64,000 nt of DNA from DATCJA01 sp963814955 (lineage in GTDB: Bacteria > Acidobacteriota > Vicinamibacteria > Vicinamibacterales > UBA2999). Location: contig CAWFEX010000008.1 in NCBI GenBank assembly GCA_963814955.1, forward strand, positions 124,001 to 188,000, in the 5' to 3' direction. The notes beneath the pieces are model-generated. The model saw nothing but the letters and a program-made list of their open reading frames with translations, did not search any database and was not told the origin of the DNA. Positions 22,437-31,400 of this stretch are shown one piece after another; the first letter of the stretch is position 1, and the number at the start of each line of letters is the position of its first letter. Position numbers and translations under genes: made by a program.

Positions 22437-23522
22437 TTAATTCGTAAATCTCCGCATCCGCACGTTGAGGATGAGGCCGAACCCCGCCAGTGTGGCAATC
22501 ATGGAGGAGCCGCCGTAACTCATGAGCGGAAGCGTGAGACCCTTGACCGGCGCCAAGCCGGCCGACATCGTAATGTTGTAAATCACCTGGAACGTGAAGC
22601 TGGCCAGCACTCCCAGCACCAGGTATGCACCGAGTCGGTCCTTGGCTAACCGGGCTGACTCGATCGACCGCAGAATGACGAACAAATACAAACCGAGCAC
22701 CACAATGACTCCGGCAAATCCCTGCTCTTCGGCGAGCACCGAGAAGATGAAGTCGTTGTGCGCAACCGGGAGAAACCGCAGCTGACCCTGCGTACCTTCT
22801 GTAAAGCCCTTGCCCCACGGCCCGCCCGATCCAACGGTGATGCGGGCCTGAATCTGCTGATAGCCGGCACCTCGCGCGTCCTGTGACGGATCCAGGAAGG
22901 TCGAGATGCGCTCTTTCTGATAATCCTGCAGCGCAAACTTCCATGCCACCGGCGCCGCAAGCAAGCCGACAAGCGCCAGTACGCCGAGGATTCGCATCGG
23001 CATGCCGGCCATGTAAACCACCGCGAACGCCACCGGAACAAGCGTTGCCGCGGTGCCCAGATCGGGCTGCTGAGCGATCAGCAGGAGCGGAATAGCCGTA
23101 AGACCTCCCGCCACGAGCAGATCGACGCGCGTGATGATGCCCCGGCGGCTTTCGCCAAAAAACTTCGCCAGCACCAGCGCCAGCGCGGCCTTGGCGAACT
23201 CCGACGGCTGAATGTTGAAGGACCCCAAATCGATCCAGCGCCGCGAACCACCCCTGACGGCGCCGAACAGCAGTACGTAGAGAAGGAGACCCGCGATCGC
23301 TACATAAATCAGATGCGACTTGTCGGCCAGCGATCGGTAATCGATGCCCAGCGTGACCAGCAGGGCGACGAGACCGATCAGGACGCCGTAAATCTGCGTC
23401 TCGACGGTACTGTTCCACCCCCCGGTGGCGCTGTAAATCTGCGTGAGGCCAACGCCGCAGAGCGTCAGCACCGCAAACAGCAACCCCCAGTCGACGTGAT
23501 GATAAAGGCGTCTCTCGAACAC
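22437..23522 (-). CDS. mrdB: Rod-shape peptidoglycan polymerase RodA
   Basis: A 361-residue SEDS-family membrane protein with about 10 membrane segments. It has GIDYRSLADKSH early, QPSEFAKAALALVLAKFF near residue 105, AQQPDLGTAATLVPVAFAV near residue 150 and the C-terminal MSYGGSSMIATLAGFGLILNVRMRR. SEDS proteins are glycan polymerases working with a class B PBP. Here the partner mrdA lies 12 bases upstream in the same operon. The start is GTG. Confidence 0.95.
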   Translation of the reverse strand: MFERRLYHHVDWGLLFAVLTLCGVGLTQIYSATGGWNSTVETQIYGVLIGLVALLVTLGIDYRSLADKSHLIYVAIAGLLLYVLLFGAVRGGSRRWIDLGSFNIQPSEFAKAALALVLAKFFGESRRGIITRVDLLVAGGLTAIPLLLIAQQPDLGTAATLVPVAFAVVYMAGMPMRILGVLALVGLLAAPVAWKFALQDYQKERISTFLDPSQDARGAGYQQIQARITVGSGGPWGKGFTEGTQGQLRFLPVAHNDFIFSVLAEEQGFAGVIVVLGLYLFVILRSIESARLAKDRLGAYLVLGVLASFTFQVIYNITMSAGLAPVKGLTLPLMSYGGSSMIATLAGFGLILNVRMRRFTN

Positions 23523-23534
23523 GCTAATCCACCA

Positions 23535-25469
23535 CTAGTTTGTTCCTTGTGCAGGGTTCGGGCTGGCCGTGGCTGCAACTGGCGTCTGTTCGTCGATGGG
23601 CGTCACGTCGGGATCGGGTTCAGGCGGCGGCAGCGGGACCGGCGGTGGCGCCAATGAGGGCAGCGGTTGTCCTTCCTTCTTCGCGAAGTAGGTCTCGATG
23701 ACGTGCTTGGCAATCGGGGCGCCGAGGTAGCCGTGCTGGTTGTGTTCGCCGAAAATGACCCCGGCGATCTCGGGGTTGTCTTTCGGAGCGAAGAATACGA
23801 AGAAGCCGTGATCGCGCAGGTCGCGGTCGCTCCCGCGTGCCCGCGCGCGGCCCTCGTTCGAGATTACCTGGGCCGTACCAGTCTTGCCCGCCACGTCGCG
23901 TCCGGGAATGCGCGCACGGCCGCCGGTGCCGGCGGCGTTCACCACCATCCAGAGACCGTCGTGCAGCGCTGCCAGCGTTTCGGGCTTGAATGCCACGCGA
24001 TCGGCCACCACGGGCGGCGCCGCCATCTTCCAGCCACCGCCCTCGTCAACGGCTCGCACGATGTGGGGTGTGACCCTCGTGCCGCCGTTGGCGACGGTGC
24101 TGATCATCAAGGCGAGCGACGCCGGCGTCACGGACACCTGCCCCTGACCGATCGCCACAGAGATGGTTTCGCCCGGGTACCAGCGCTCGTTGAAGCGCCG
24201 CATCTTCCACTCGGAGTTCGGAACGAGACTCTCCTGCTCGTTGGGCAGGTCGATGCCGGTCTTCCCTGTCACGCCCAGCTTCTCGGCCCACTCGTAGATA
24301 CGATCGACACCAAGCATGTTCCCAACGGTGTAGAAGAACACATTGCAGGACTTCTCGAGGGCGTGCCGTATGTCCATGGTGCCGTGGCCGCGTGCGAGAT
24401 GGCAGCGGTAATAGCGACCGTAGAAGTACGCACCGCCCGAACAGTTCACTCGGAAGTTCGGATCGATAATGCCCTCTTCGAGACCTGCGGTCGCGATGAC
24501 GATTTTGAACGTCGAGCCGGGCATGTACCGACCCTGGATCGGGCGGTTCTGCAGCGGCCGAAGCTTGTCTGCGTTGAGTGACACCCACGTAGCACGGTCG
24601 ATCCCGGAGGCAAAATCGTTCGGGTCGTACGCAGGGAGGCTCACGTAGGTGAGTACTTCGCCATTGCGGGGATCCATGATCAGGGCGGCGCCGTTGAAAC
24701 CGGCCTGCCTGAACCCTTCTTCCGCCGCCTTCTGGAGGTCGTAGTCGATCGTGAGCTGAACCCGACGCCCTTCGATGGGCTGAATCTCCTCGATCTCACG
24801 CATCTCCCGGCCGACGCTGTTCACGACCACGCGGCGGGCGCCGTCCTGACCCATCAGCAGCTTGTTGTAGACGCGTTCGATGCCCGATTGGCCGACAATG
24901 GCCCCGCTCGTAATGCCTTCACCGATTTGATTGTCGCTGGCTTCGCCGACGTACCCGAACAAATGCGCCGCAAGCGCCTCCGACGGGTACTGCCGCATCG
25001 GCACTTGCTCTACGAGAACGTCAGGCAACTCGAAATCGAGACGCCTGGCCAGGATGGCGGCCACCTGCGCCAGCGACGCGTCCTCGATGACGACGATCGG
25101 ACGGTACGTCGGTTCGCCGCGGTGGCGGTCGACAATCTGACGGACGGCCGCGACGTCCATTCCTGCGACGCCCGCAAGCAGGCGAATGGTGCGGTCGAGG
25201 TCCTTTGTATGCTCCCGGACAATCGACACGCTGAACGAAAGACGGTTCTCGACCAGAACCTGCCCATTCCGATCGAACAACACGCCGCGCGGGGCTCGCA
25301 ATGCGAGCGTCCGCTGGTGATTGTTCGCGGCCATTTCCTCGAACCGTGAGTGCTGGACGATCTGCAGGAACCAGAAGCTGATGGCGAGCGCGGCGAACAG
25401 GACGACCACGCCCACCTGGAGTACCGTCAGGCGGGCGGAAATTCGTCGGCGATCTTCTGTCTGCGCCAT
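23535..25469 (-). CDS. mrdA: Penicillin-binding protein 2
   Basis: ATG 25469 gives 644 residues; an upstream in-frame stretch runs through hairpin repeats and is not coding. It has a membrane segment at about residues 17-38, the pedestal domain (GVLFDRNGQVLVENR), then the transpeptidase domain. The transpeptidase motifs are SxxK in MPGSTFKIVIA, SxN in EKSCNVFFY and KTGTAQ. It cross-links peptidoglycan during elongation with RodA. The C-terminus is a Pro-rich tail of about 40 residues (LAPPPVPLPPPEPDPD) that is longer than usual. Confidence 0.95.
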   Translation of the reverse strand: MAQTEDRRRISARLTVLQVGVVVLFAALAISFWFLQIVQHSRFEEMAANNHQRTLALRAPRGVLFDRNGQVLVENRLSFSVSIVREHTKDLDRTIRLLAGVAGMDVAAVRQIVDRHRGEPTYRPIVVIEDASLAQVAAILARRLDFELPDVLVEQVPMRQYPSEALAAHLFGYVGEASDNQIGEGITSGAIVGQSGIERVYNKLLMGQDGARRVVVNSVGREMREIEEIQPIEGRRVQLTIDYDLQKAAEEGFRQAGFNGAALIMDPRNGEVLTYVSLPAYDPNDFASGIDRATWVSLNADKLRPLQNRPIQGRYMPGSTFKIVIATAGLEEGIIDPNFRVNCSGGAYFYGRYYRCHLARGHGTMDIRHALEKSCNVFFYTVGNMLGVDRIYEWAEKLGVTGKTGIDLPNEQESLVPNSEWKMRRFNERWYPGETISVAIGQGQVSVTPASLALMISTVANGGTRVTPHIVRAVDEGGGWKMAAPPVVADRVAFKPETLAALHDGLWMVVNAAGTGGRARIPGRDVAGKTGTAQVISNEGRARARGSDRDLRDHGFFVFFAPKDNPEIAGVIFGEHNQHGYLGAPIAKHVIETYFAKKEGQPLPSLAPPPVPLPPPEPDPDVTPIDEQTPVAATASPNPAQGTN

Positions 25470-25481
25470 GTCTCGTTCGAT

Positions 25482-25547
25482 TTGCCTGGGCCGACCTGAA
25501 GGTCGGCCCCCATCAATCTTGCCTGGGCCGACCTGAAGGTCGGCCCC
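25482..25547. repeat. Tandem pair of 29-base hairpin elements between mreD and mrdA
   Basis: Two identical 29-base units occupy 25482-25510 and 25519-25547, eight bases apart. Each contains gggccgacctgaaggtcggc, a perfect stem with a tiny loop. They sit inside the operon, between the mreD stop and the mrdA start. They resemble a dispersed intergenic hairpin family and may reduce read-through or protect mRNA. Confidence 0.75.
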
Positions 25548-25557
25548 TACACGTTCC

Positions 25558-26061
25558 TCAATGCCGTGCCCGCCGGCCGCGGCGCCGTTCCACTGCCCCA
25601 GGCAGTGATTCGACGATGGCGAACGCCACCAATCCCACAGCCGCATTGCCGAGCGCCTGGCTCATCACCGCCGCCCAGGGCGAGGGAAACGATCGCAAAC
25701 CAAGCAGCACGTAAAACCCCATGAACACCGCCGCGTGCACGGCCGTCGCGGCCAGAAACATCAATAACCGCGGCAGTGCGGCCGTGATGATGAACTGCTG
25801 CCCGATGACACCGGCCAGGAAACCGACGAGCGACTTGGCGAGCCCTCCGACGCCGATGACGCCGCTCGACAAGGCGTCCTGGATGATTCCTGCAATACTC
25901 CCCGCAAACATTCCCGTAACGGGCCCGCTCGTCAACGCCACGTAAACGACGACCACGAGCACCAGATCGAGCGCCGCCGTTCCGCCCACGAGGAAACGTG
26001 CCAGGGTTGTCTGCAACGCGAGCGCAAGCGCTATCGCAATCAGAACCCCGATAGCCTTCAC
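25558..26061 (-). CDS. mreD: Rod shape-determining protein MreD
   Basis: A 167-residue hydrophobic protein with about five membrane segments and the charge-poor layout of MreD (LVLVVVVYVALTSGPVTGMFAGSIAGIIQDAL). Its start overlaps the mreC stop as ATGA. MreD is the inner-membrane link between MreC, RodA and PBP2 in the elongasome. Identity rests on fold type plus position. Confidence 0.88.
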   Translation of the reverse strand: MKAIGVLIAIALALALQTTLARFLVGGTAALDLVLVVVVYVALTSGPVTGMFAGSIAGIIQDALSSGVIGVGGLAKSLVGFLAGVIGQQFIITAALPRLLMFLAATAVHAAVFMGFYVLLGLRSFPSPWAAVMSQALGNAAVGLVAFAIVESLPGAVERRRGRRARH

Positions 26062-26918
26062 TCGCGTGCCTGACCCGCATTCGGGGGGGCGTCCTCTTCA
26101 GCCGCAACCGGCGGCGTCACCACGACGAGCACGGCCTCCACCGACGAAAAGTCAACAACCGGCCGCACCACAATGGCACCAAAATCGCCACTGCCCCGCT
26201 CTAATGATTCTATCTGACCTATGACCAATCCTTTAGGGTAAATGCCATCAATGCCCGACGTCACCACGGCGTCCCCAATCTTGACGTCGGCGGTGCCAGA
26301 CACGTAATTCATCCGGAGGCCTCCGCCAGTCCCTTCCACGACCCCGTGCGCCCTGGTACGCTCAACCAGCGCGCCGGCCGCAGCGTTCCGGTCGATGAGC
26401 AGCTGCACCTTGGAGGCGCGGCCGCTCGGCGTGACAATCCGGCCAACCACCCCCCCGGGCGCGATCACGGCCATGTCGGGTCGCAACCCTTCCGCCGTGC
26501 CCTTATCGATCGTGATCGTCCGGAAATCGGGGCTGGCCCCCCCCGCAATCACGGTCGCCGCCACGGTTGACAGTTCTACGTTCTTGCGGAGCTCGAGGAT
26601 CTCCTCGAGCGAACGGGCACGTTGCGCGAGCGCCCGCTCCTGCTGCAGCCGCACCTCGAGGCGTCCCACCTCCTCGCGCAAACGTTCGTTTTCACCGCGG
26701 ACCTCCTGCAGCGCGACGTAGTCTCCCCAGGACGTGCGCATACCGCCGATGGCCGACGATGCAATGCGCTGAACCTCTGCGAAGGCGCCAAAGGTGACGG
26801 CCTCGAGCAAGGGTATCCCGCGAACCGTATTGACTTGCGCAGAAACGAGCACAATGTGGCCGACGGTGAGTGCGATGAAGAGGTAACCAGTGCGTTGGCG
26901 GATATCGAGCAGGGCCAT
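26058..26918 (-). CDS. mreC: Rod shape-determining protein MreC
   Basis: A 286-residue protein with one N-terminal membrane segment (YLFIALTVGHIVLVS). A periplasmic coiled coil follows at about residues 70-110 (ENERLREEVGRLEVRLQQE). The beta-rich MreC core then has DKGTAEGLRPDMAVIAPGGVVGRI, LIDRNAAAGALVERT and VVTSGIDGIYPKGLVIG. It organises the elongasome and activates PBP2. It lies downstream of mreB, separated by a 101-base gap carrying inverted repeats. Confidence 0.95.
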   Translation of the reverse strand: MALLDIRQRTGYLFIALTVGHIVLVSAQVNTVRGIPLLEAVTFGAFAEVQRIASSAIGGMRTSWGDYVALQEVRGENERLREEVGRLEVRLQQERALAQRARSLEEILELRKNVELSTVAATVIAGGASPDFRTITIDKGTAEGLRPDMAVIAPGGVVGRIVTPSGRASKVQLLIDRNAAAGALVERTRAHGVVEGTGGGLRMNYVSGTADVKIGDAVVTSGIDGIYPKGLVIGQIESLERGSGDFGAIVVRPVVDFSSVEAVLVVVTPPVAAEEDAPPNAGQARE

Positions 26919-26921
26919 GTC

Positions 26922-27011
26922 ATTTACGAATTTACGAATTTACGAATCGACGAATTGCCGCTCGAGCCCACGACGTTCCACCAGAATCCGTAATTTCGTA
27001 AATTCGTAAAT
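26922..27011. repeat. Inverted repeat between mreB and mreC
   Basis: The arm atttacgaatttacgaa (26922-26938) is perfectly repeated in inverse as ttcgtaaattcgtaaat (26995-27011). The flanking ccgtcaatt at 27012-27020 abuts the mreB stop. The units match the otsB/oxygenase repeat at 17898-17969, so this is a second member of one dispersed family. Here it lies within an operon rather than between convergent genes. Confidence 0.6.
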
Positions 27012-27019
27012 CCGTCAAT

Positions 27020-28045
<1,026 letters not shown>

Positions 28046-28046
28046 T

Positions 28047-29174
28047 TCAGTACTTTCCTTTCTCCGCGACGTGAATACCGTTCTTTCCGGCATCTTTCAC
28101 CCGGTACATGGCGCGATCAGCCGCTCGTAACAATTCTTCGGACGATGAGGTCACATCCGGCAGGGTGGCGACGCCAACCGACGCCGTCAGGGAGACGGAC
28201 AGGCCGTCGGCCTCGAGGAACTTGAATGCCCGAATGCGGTCGCGGACGCGTTCGGCGACGAACACCGCCCCCTCCTGACCCGTATCCGGCAGCACGACCG
28301 CAAATTCATCGCCGCCAAACCTCGCCACAATGTCGGTTTCGCGGGCGCAGCTGCGGATCACGCTGGCTGCTTCGACGAGCGCCTTGCTGCCTGCCTGGTG
28401 CCCGTGCTGCGTATTCACGTTCTTGAAACCGTCCATGTCGATGAACAGAAGCGACATCGGGCGACCGCTTCTGGAGGATCGCTTCTCTTCGCGGCGGAGG
28501 ACGATGTTCAGGTAGCGGGAGTTCGACAGCTGCGTCAGGTCGTCGGTGACCGACAGCGCGTCGGCCCTTTGCAGTTCCAGGGAGCTATCGAGGGCAATTC
28601 CCACCGGCTCGAGCAGCATTCGCAGCATTGCCAGAACGGAGACGCCCAGGCCCGGCGCGGCGGATGAGGGGACAGGATCGAGCCCGACAAGGACTCCAAC
28701 CGTGCGGTTCTGTGAAAGAAGCGGGAACGCCATGACGGTCCCGAACACTTCTCCCCGGATGCGCCGATCCTTGGCGAGGTTTGCTGACATCAACTCCACA
28801 CCCTGCCCAGCCACCCAGGCGGCCACGTTCAACACCGATGGCTGGAGCGCGGGCACCAGCCCCTTGTCGGCCATCACCCCGTGCTCCCCGCCAGCGCGAG
28901 TCGCCACCACCGCCCAGCACGGGGCGTGTATCCAGTCATCAGCCTGTCGCACAAGCCATGCCGCCACCTTCTGGGGATCACGTGTCGCGTTGGCGTCGCG
29001 CACGATTTCGATCAGCGCGTGACGACGCTGGAGTCGCGACTTCAGAGTACGGAGCTGGGCCTTGACGTTGCTGGCGAAATCAAGGCGACTGGCACCTCGG
29101 GCCATCTGGTGCGCGACGTCAGACTGGGTGGAGATCGGTGTCACCGCTCGCGGGGGCGGGACGCATTCGGGCAT
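28047..29174 (-). CDS. Diguanylate cyclase with an N-terminal GAF-like domain
   Basis: A 375-residue soluble protein. Residues about 50-205 look like a GAF domain (WVAGQGVELMSANLAKDRRI, VFGTVMAFPLLSQNRTVGVLVGL). The GGDEF domain follows at about 210-370 with DDLTQLSNSRYL, FIDMDGFKNVN and RFGGDEF. An RxxD product-inhibition site (RETD) sits five residues before GGDEF. All active-site features are intact, so it should make cyclic di-GMP from GTP under feedback control. It is the first gene before mreB with a single base between them. Confidence 0.92.
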   Translation of the reverse strand: MPECVPPPRAVTPISTQSDVAHQMARGASRLDFASNVKAQLRTLKSRLQRRHALIEIVRDANATRDPQKVAAWLVRQADDWIHAPCWAVVATRAGGEHGVMADKGLVPALQPSVLNVAAWVAGQGVELMSANLAKDRRIRGEVFGTVMAFPLLSQNRTVGVLVGLDPVPSSAAPGLGVSVLAMLRMLLEPVGIALDSSLELQRADALSVTDDLTQLSNSRYLNIVLRREEKRSSRSGRPMSLLFIDMDGFKNVNTQHGHQAGSKALVEAASVIRSCARETDIVARFGGDEFAVVLPDTGQEGAVFVAERVRDRIRAFKFLEADGLSVSLTASVGVATLPDVTSSSEELLRAADRAMYRVKDAGKNGIHVAEKGKY

Positions 29175-29345
29175 GGCATGCGGCTGCGTGCCGCTCAGTC
29201 CCTCTCGTGGACCGTCTCAACTGAATGGATCGAATATATCACGGTATAGGCTTTGGACTCTGGGCTTTAGGGCGGTAAGATGAGGGTTTCGAGGGCAGGC
29301 TGAAACCGGGCACCGGGCGCGCCAGCAGCCTGTAGGATCTCAACT

Positions 29346-31289
29346 ATGACAATGCTCGACCGGATGCGTCGGCACAAGGGCTGGCTCAAGTGGAGCCTTG
29401 CCCTGGTCGTACTCGCATTCATCGTCTTTTACATTCCCAGTTTCCTCGACGACCCGACGGCCATCGGCGCGGGTGCGGCCCCGTCTGAAGTTATTGCCGA
29501 CGTGGAAGGGCGTTCCGTCACCGCGGGACAGTTCCAGCAGCGATACAACGCCCAGATCCAAACCTACCGGCAGGCCTACGGCGCCGGCCTCAGTGATTCG
29601 CTGCTTCGCCAGCTCGGTATCGAGCAGCAGATCCTGCAGCAGATGGTCGACGAGCAGGCGGCGCTGGTCGAAGCAGAACGACACGGGCTTGGGGTCAGCG
29701 ACGAGGAGCTCGCGCAGCAGATATTTGCGATTCCGGGCCTTCAGGAAAATGGCCGCTTCGTCGGCGAGCAGCGGTACGAGCAGATCCTGCGCAGCCAGAT
29801 TCCGCCGTTGACGAAGGCGACGTTCGAGGAAACGCTGCGCCGAAGTCTGATGATCGACAAGCTGCGCGCGGCGCTCACCGACTGGATGACGGTGTCGGAT
29901 GCCGATGTCGAACGTGAATTCACGCAGCGGAACGAAAAAGTCAAGCTTCAGGTCGTGGCACTGACGGCCGATTCGTTTCGCAATCAGGTAACCGTATCCG
30001 ACGCCGACGTGTCGTCGCACTTCGAGGCGCACAAGGCCGAGTATCGCGTTGGCGAGCAGCGGAAAGTCAGGATGCTGCTGCTGGATCGCGAGCAGGCTTA
30101 TGCCAGGGCGACCGTTACGCCGACCGAGGTGCAGCAGTATTACAACGGCAATATCTCGCATGACCAGACGCCCGAGCAGGTTCGTGCCAGTCATATTCTG
30201 CTGAACACGGCTGGCAAGGATGAAGCCGCCGTGCGCAAGCAGGCCGAGGGCATCCTCGAGCAGGCAAAAGCGGGCGCGGACTTCGCCGAGCTGGCGACGA
30301 AGTTCTCCGAAGATGAGGGGAGCAAGGTAAACGGCGGCGACCTGGATTACTTCACTCGCGGCCGCATGGTGCCCCAGTTCGAGACCGCCGCCTTTGCACT
30401 CGAGCCCGGACAGATCAGCGACATCGTCCAGAGCCAGTACGGCTTTCACATCATCAAAGTCGTGGACAAGAAGGCCGCAGTCACCCGTCCACTGGACGAA
30501 GTCCGTCCGCAAATCGAGGAGCAGCTGAAGCGGCAGCGCGCCGACCAGCAGGTCTCGACGCGCGCGACGGACCTGGCCGCGGGCATCGATGACCCCACCG
30601 ATCTCGATCGGGTCGCCCGCGAAAACGGTCTAATGGTGACTGAGAGCGAATTCTTCGGCCGCGATGATCCGGTTCCGGGGCTCGGCCCCGCGCCGCAAGT
30701 CGCCGCCGCGGCCTTCCAGTTGACCACCGAGATGGTCAACGGGCCGATCACGACGCCGCGCGGGCCGGTATTCATTGCACTTGCAGGCACCCGCGATCCC
30801 TATGTCCCGACGCTCGAACAGGTGAAGGATCGTGTGCGCGAAGATGTCGTCCGCGCGCGGGCCGCGGAATTGAGCCGGCAGCGTGCGGCGCAGATCGCGG
30901 CGACGCTCCGAAACGCCGGGAATTTCGCGGCGGCGGCAAAGGCCCAGGGCCTCGAGGCCAAGGATACGCAGCTCATCGCACGCGACTCACCGCTGCCGGA
31001 TGTCGGCGTGAGCGCGGCTGTGGACAAGGTGGCCTTCAGTCTTCCTGTAGGGGCGGTCAGCGAACCCATCACAGCCAACGACGCCACAGTGATCGTCCGC
31101 GTCGCGGAACGTGACGAGGTAACGCCGGCAGAACTGCAGAACGGCAAGGAGGCGTTTCGGGATCAGCTTCTTTCCGAGCGCCGTGGACGCTTCTTCAGCT
31201 CCTATATGGCAAAGGCCAAGGAGCGGATGCGCATCGAGATCCGAAACGACGTCGTGCGCCGGATGCTGGCCGCAACGGCGACGATCTAG
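29346..31289 (+). CDS. PpiD/SurA-like membrane-anchored peptidyl-prolyl isomerase
   Basis: A 647-residue protein with one membrane segment at about residues 16-34. A SurA-type chaperone region follows (GRSVTAGQFQQRYNAQ). A parvulin domain sits at about residues 275-375 (VRASHILLN, DFAELATKFSEDEGSK, GGDLDYFTRGRMVPQFE, VQSQYGFHIIKV). A degenerate second isomerase-like region lies near the C-terminus. It should be anchored in the inner membrane and help periplasmic and outer-membrane proteins fold. It is divergent from the GGDEF gene; the 171-base gap has AT-rich patches but no clear promoter. Confidence 0.9.
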   Translation: MTMLDRMRRHKGWLKWSLALVVLAFIVFYIPSFLDDPTAIGAGAAPSEVIADVEGRSVTAGQFQQRYNAQIQTYRQAYGAGLSDSLLRQLGIEQQILQQMVDEQAALVEAERHGLGVSDEELAQQIFAIPGLQENGRFVGEQRYEQILRSQIPPLTKATFEETLRRSLMIDKLRAALTDWMTVSDADVEREFTQRNEKVKLQVVALTADSFRNQVTVSDADVSSHFEAHKAEYRVGEQRKVRMLLLDREQAYARATVTPTEVQQYYNGNISHDQTPEQVRASHILLNTAGKDEAAVRKQAEGILEQAKAGADFAELATKFSEDEGSKVNGGDLDYFTRGRMVPQFETAAFALEPGQISDIVQSQYGFHIIKVVDKKAAVTRPLDEVRPQIEEQLKRQRADQQVSTRATDLAAGIDDPTDLDRVARENGLMVTESEFFGRDDPVPGLGPAPQVAAAAFQLTTEMVNGPITTPRGPVFIALAGTRDPYVPTLEQVKDRVREDVVRARAAELSRQRAAQIAATLRNAGNFAAAAKAQGLEAKDTQLIARDSPLPDVGVSAAVDKVAFSLPVGAVSEPITANDATVIVRVAERDEVTPAELQNGKEAFRDQLLSERRGRFFSSYMAKAKERMRIEIRNDVVRRMLAATATI

Positions 31290-31298
31290 TCAAGAGAC

Positions 31299-31390
31299 GT
31301 GTAAGGTCAAAGGTAAAAGTCAAAAGTCAAAAGTAAGTTCGAAGTTCACAAGTACCTTTGACCTTTGACCTTTGCCTTTTGACTTACACG
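31299..31390. terminator. Long heptad-built inverted repeat between convergent ppiD-like gene and sppA
   Basis: The left arm at about 31299-31335 starts cgtgtaaggtcaaagg and continues in caaaagt heptads. The right arm at 31353-31390 reads back cgtgtaagtcaaaaggc on the minus strand. The arms are about 38 bases and nearly perfect, with a loop containing aagttcgaagttc. It belongs to the same family as 20486-20561 and again lies between convergent genes. Bidirectional termination is the likely role. Confidence 0.65.
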
Positions 31391-31400
31391 CGCCTTCTAC

